Source of the DNA: Budorcas taxicolor
Lineage: Eukaryota; Chordata; Mammalia; Artiodactyla; Bovidae
DNA: 64,000 nt
NCBI RefSeq assembly: GCF_023091745.1
Contig: NW_026291793.1
Coordinates: 62,001-126,000, forward strand
Direction: 5' to 3'
The notes beneath the pieces are model-generated. The model was not told the DNA's origin. It made no database searches and saw only the letters and a program-made list of their open reading frames with translations. Positions 61,728-64,000 of the stretch are shown piece after piece; the stretch's first letter is position 1, and each line of letters opens with the position of its first letter. Both the position numbers and the translations under genes were made by a program.

Positions 61728-63359
61728 TTGGTGCAAATCAAGAAGTTCCCCGACATACCCGTATCCACTCGAGAGGAATCACGAGGGTCCCTCCCACATC
61801 CAGAGGAGCCCCGTTTCCGCCTCGTAGCTCGAGATGAGGGATCCTTTCCCTGATTCGTCGGGAAAGAGTTCCCGGCTTTCCCGTCGCATCTCAAGAGGAG
61901 GCCCTCTCAACAGGAATGGCGAGAGGAACTCCAGGGTCGTGCCACCATTCCAAGAGTCCCCCAGATGTCTCAGTCCATTCCAGAGGAACCTCTTTTCCCT
62001 TCACCGGCTCGTCTTTCACGCCGAGGATCGACTCACACCAAGGTGGCACGTGGCACAGCCCTGTGGGAAAGCCTCGTGGGAAAGCCTCGAGGGACAGCCT
62101 CGAGGGAAAGCCACAGATCCATTGATCCTCGTGACAGGAAGCGTGACACTACTGCTACAGCTCGGGAGGAAAGCGCACGTGCATGACCCCACTCGAGACG
62201 AGGCCTGACTCCCCTGGGGAGACTCAGAAGCACCCCAAGATCCATGGCAACACTGGAGAGGAATCCTCAGGTTCCGGCCCCGACTCCACACAAGGACTGA
62301 GGCCCCGGCATGGACGGCAGAGGAATCCCGAGAGGTCCCCTAGCAACTCGCATGGGGACTGGCCTTTCCTGAGGCCACCAGCGCGGGTAACTGAGGTCCC
62401 CGTCGTAACGCGAGAACACCTGCCGCAACTCGAGAAAATCCAGGAGGTTCTCCCCTCCAGGCGAGATGAGGCCCATTTCCGCTGAGGCGTCTCGAGGCTG
62501 ATCACACCTCACCTCTGGAACTTCGAAAGGGTCCTTCACACCCTTGGTGCAAATCAAGAAGTTCCCCGACATACCCGTCTCCACTCGAGAGGAATCACGA
62601 GGGTCCCGCCCACATCCAGAGGAGCCCCGTTTCCGCCTCGTAGCTCGAGATGAGGGATCCTTTCCCTGCTTCGTCGGGAAAGAGTTCCCGGCGTTCCCGT
62701 CGCATCTCAAGAGGAGGCCCTCTCAACAGGAACGGCGAGAGGAACTCCAGGGTCGTGCCACCATTCCAAGAGTCCCCCAGATGTCTCAGTCCATTCCAGA
62801 GGAACCTCTTTTCCCTTCACCGGCTCGTCTTTCACGCCGAGGATCGACTCACACCAAGGTGGCACGTGGCACAGCCCTGTGGGAAAGCCTCGTGGGAAAG
62901 CCTCGAGGGACAGCCTCGAGGGAAAGCCACAGATCCCTTGATCCACGTGACAGGAAGCGTGACACTACTGCTGCAGCTCGGGAGGAAAGCGCACGTGCAT
63001 GCCCCCACTCGAGACGAGGCCTGACTCCCCTGGGGAGACTCAGAAGCACCCCAAGATCCATGGCAACACTGGAGAGGAATCCTCAGGTTCCGGCCCCGAC
63101 TCCACACAAGGACTGAGGCCCCGGAATGAACGGGAGTGGAATCGCGAGAGGTCCCCTAGCAACTCGCATGGGGACTGGCCTTTCCTGAGGCCACCAGAGC
63201 GGGTAACTGAGGTCCCCGTCGTAACGCGAGAACACCTGCCGCAACTCAAGAAAATCCAGGAGGTTCTCCCCTCCAGGCGAGATGAGGCCCATTTCCGCTG
63301 AGGCGTCTCGAGGCTGATCACACCTCACCTCTGGAACTTCGAAAGGGTCCTTCACACCC
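61728..63359. repeat. A-like variant monomer and consensus-like monomer
   Basis: 61728 is a hybrid A: it keeps ggtccctccc, ccctgattcg, caggaatggcg, gatccattgat and ctgctacagc, but has cataccc and gcacgtggc where A has catgccc and gcacgtgac. 62544 is consensus-like and ends with ccggaatgaacgggagtgg and gcgagaacacc. Confidence 0.75.
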
Positions 63360-64000
63360 TTGGTGCAAATCAAGAAGTTCCCCGACATACCCGTCTCCAC
63401 TCGAGAGGAATCACGAGGGTCCCGCCCACATCCAGAGGAGCCCCGTTTCCGCCTCGTAGCTCGAGATGAGGGATCCTTTCCCTGCTTCGTCGGGAAAGAG
63501 TTCCCGGCGTTCCCGTCGCATCTCAAGAGGAGGCCCTCTCAACAGGAACGGCGAGAGGAACTCCAGGGTCGTGCCACCATTCCAAGAGTCCCCCAGATGT
63601 CTCAGTCCATTCCAGAGGAACCTCTTTTCCCTTCACCGGCTCGTCTTTCACGCCGAGGATCGACTCACACCAAGGTGGCACGTGGCACAGCCCTGTGGGA
63701 AAGCCTCGTGGGAAAGCCTCGAGGGACAGCCTTGAGGGAAAGCCACAGATCCCTTGATCCACGTGACAGGAAGCGTGACACTACTGCTGTAGCTCGGGAG
63801 GAAAGCGCACGTGCATGCCCCCACTCGAGACGAGGCCTGACTCCCCTGGGGAGACTCAGAAGCACCCCAAGATCCATGGCAACACCGGAGAGGAATCCTC
63901 AGGTTCCGTCCCCGACTCCACACAAGGACTGAGGCCCCGGCATGGACGGGAGAGGAATCCCGAGAGGTCCCCTAGCAACTCGCATGGGGACTGGCCTTTC
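63360..64000. repeat. Partial satellite monomer at right edge
   Basis: The first 641 bp of a monomer, cut by the window end. It has agccttgaggg (CpG to TpG) in the 13-bp repeat, shared with monomer 33984, and private ctgctgtagc and gttccgtccc. The array evidently continues beyond the window. Confidence 0.9.

Larger units (their letters stand above)
1..64000. repeat. Satellite I tandem array (816-bp monomer, ovine/caprine 1.714-like)
   Basis: The whole window is a head-to-tail array in a single orientation. The anchor ttggtgcaaatcaag recurs at 548, 1364, 2179, 2996, 3812 and so on to 63360, giving 77 full monomers plus two partial ones. Almost all spacings are exactly 816 bp; the net deviation over 77 monomers is only -20 bp and every exception was located. 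Copies differ by a few percent or less by eye, and HOR twins are nearly identical. Known biology: 816 bp is the monomer length reported for sheep and goat satellite I, which forms large centromeric or pericentromeric blocks and is related through ~31-bp subrepeats to bovine 1.715 and cervid satellite I. The species assignment is from length and architecture recalled, not from a search. A cervid satellite I variant is the main alternative. Confidence 0.93.

Noticed and set aside
1..64000. CRISPR array or other prokaryotic repeat system
   Set aside because: There are no short direct repeats with unique spacers. The 816-bp units are contiguous and near-identical, and the 13- and 31-bp subrepeats are adjacent without spacers.
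1..64000. Transposon, LINE/SINE or endogenous retrovirus insertions
   Set aside because: Anchor spacing accounts for every base to within small indels, so there is no room for an insertion, and no poly-A tail, LTR or target-site duplication was seen.
1..64000. Bovine 1.715 satellite or cervid satellite I as the source
   Set aside because: Bovine 1.715 has a ~1.4-kb unit and cervid units are reported near 0.8 or 1.0 kb. Exact 816-bp periodicity fits sheep or goat best. Aligning the monomer with reference satellites from each group would decide.

Overview
The window is one uninterrupted tandem satellite array. From base 1 to base 64000 it consists of 77 complete head-to-tail copies of a GC-rich monomer, nearly always exactly 816 bp, flanked by a 547-bp partial copy on the left and a 641-bp partial copy on the right. 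I see no gene, RNA gene, transposon, CRISPR array or unique sequence anywhere. The monomer length, its internal ~31-bp subrepeats and its dense CTCGAG hexamers match satellite I of sheep and goat (ovine/caprine 1.714-type satellite, 816 bp), a relative of bovine 1.715 satellite I and the ~0.8-kb cervid satellite I. The source is therefore most likely centromeric or pericentromeric heterochromatin of a caprine ruminant. Sheep versus goat cannot be settled from the sequence alone.

Monomer starts are set here at the anchor ttggtgcaaatcaag: 548, 1364, 2179, 2996 ... 62544, 63360. Each monomer contains a run of clear 31-bp subrepeats, a 4-unit 13-bp tandem repeat, three CACGTG palindromes within 135 bp, a 14-bp alternating purine-pyrimidine tract, a small GC-rich inverted repeat and one GGATCC.

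Above the monomer level the array is a patchwork of local higher-order repeats (HORs) of different lengths, recognisable from shared variants. These are: dimers at about 1-6.3 kb, 10.2-12.4 kb, 15.2-18.5 kb and 53.6-56.8 kb; trimers at 6.4-11.2, 18.5-23.4 and 56.8-61.7 kb; a pentamer pair at 25.8-34.0 kb; and an AABC tetramer pair at 43.0-49.5 kb. Blocks are also shared at distances of 12, 16, 17 and 18 monomers (for example 40.9-42.2 kb with 50.7-52.0 kb). HOR edges fall inside monomers, and some monomers are chimeric. The pattern fits repeated unequal exchange, gene conversion or break-induced replication.

Long open frames recur on both strands, but they are not genes. 816 is divisible by 3 and the GC-rich sequence has few stops, so every copy repeats the same chance frames, and whole monomer classes carry nonsense changes without consequence. 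Ten one-base homopolymer losses confined to 15.3-19.6 kb look like a consensus-quality problem. I found no new gene system. The most interesting features are the layered HOR architecture and the regular lattice of CACGTG sites, with monomer-class-specific gain and loss.
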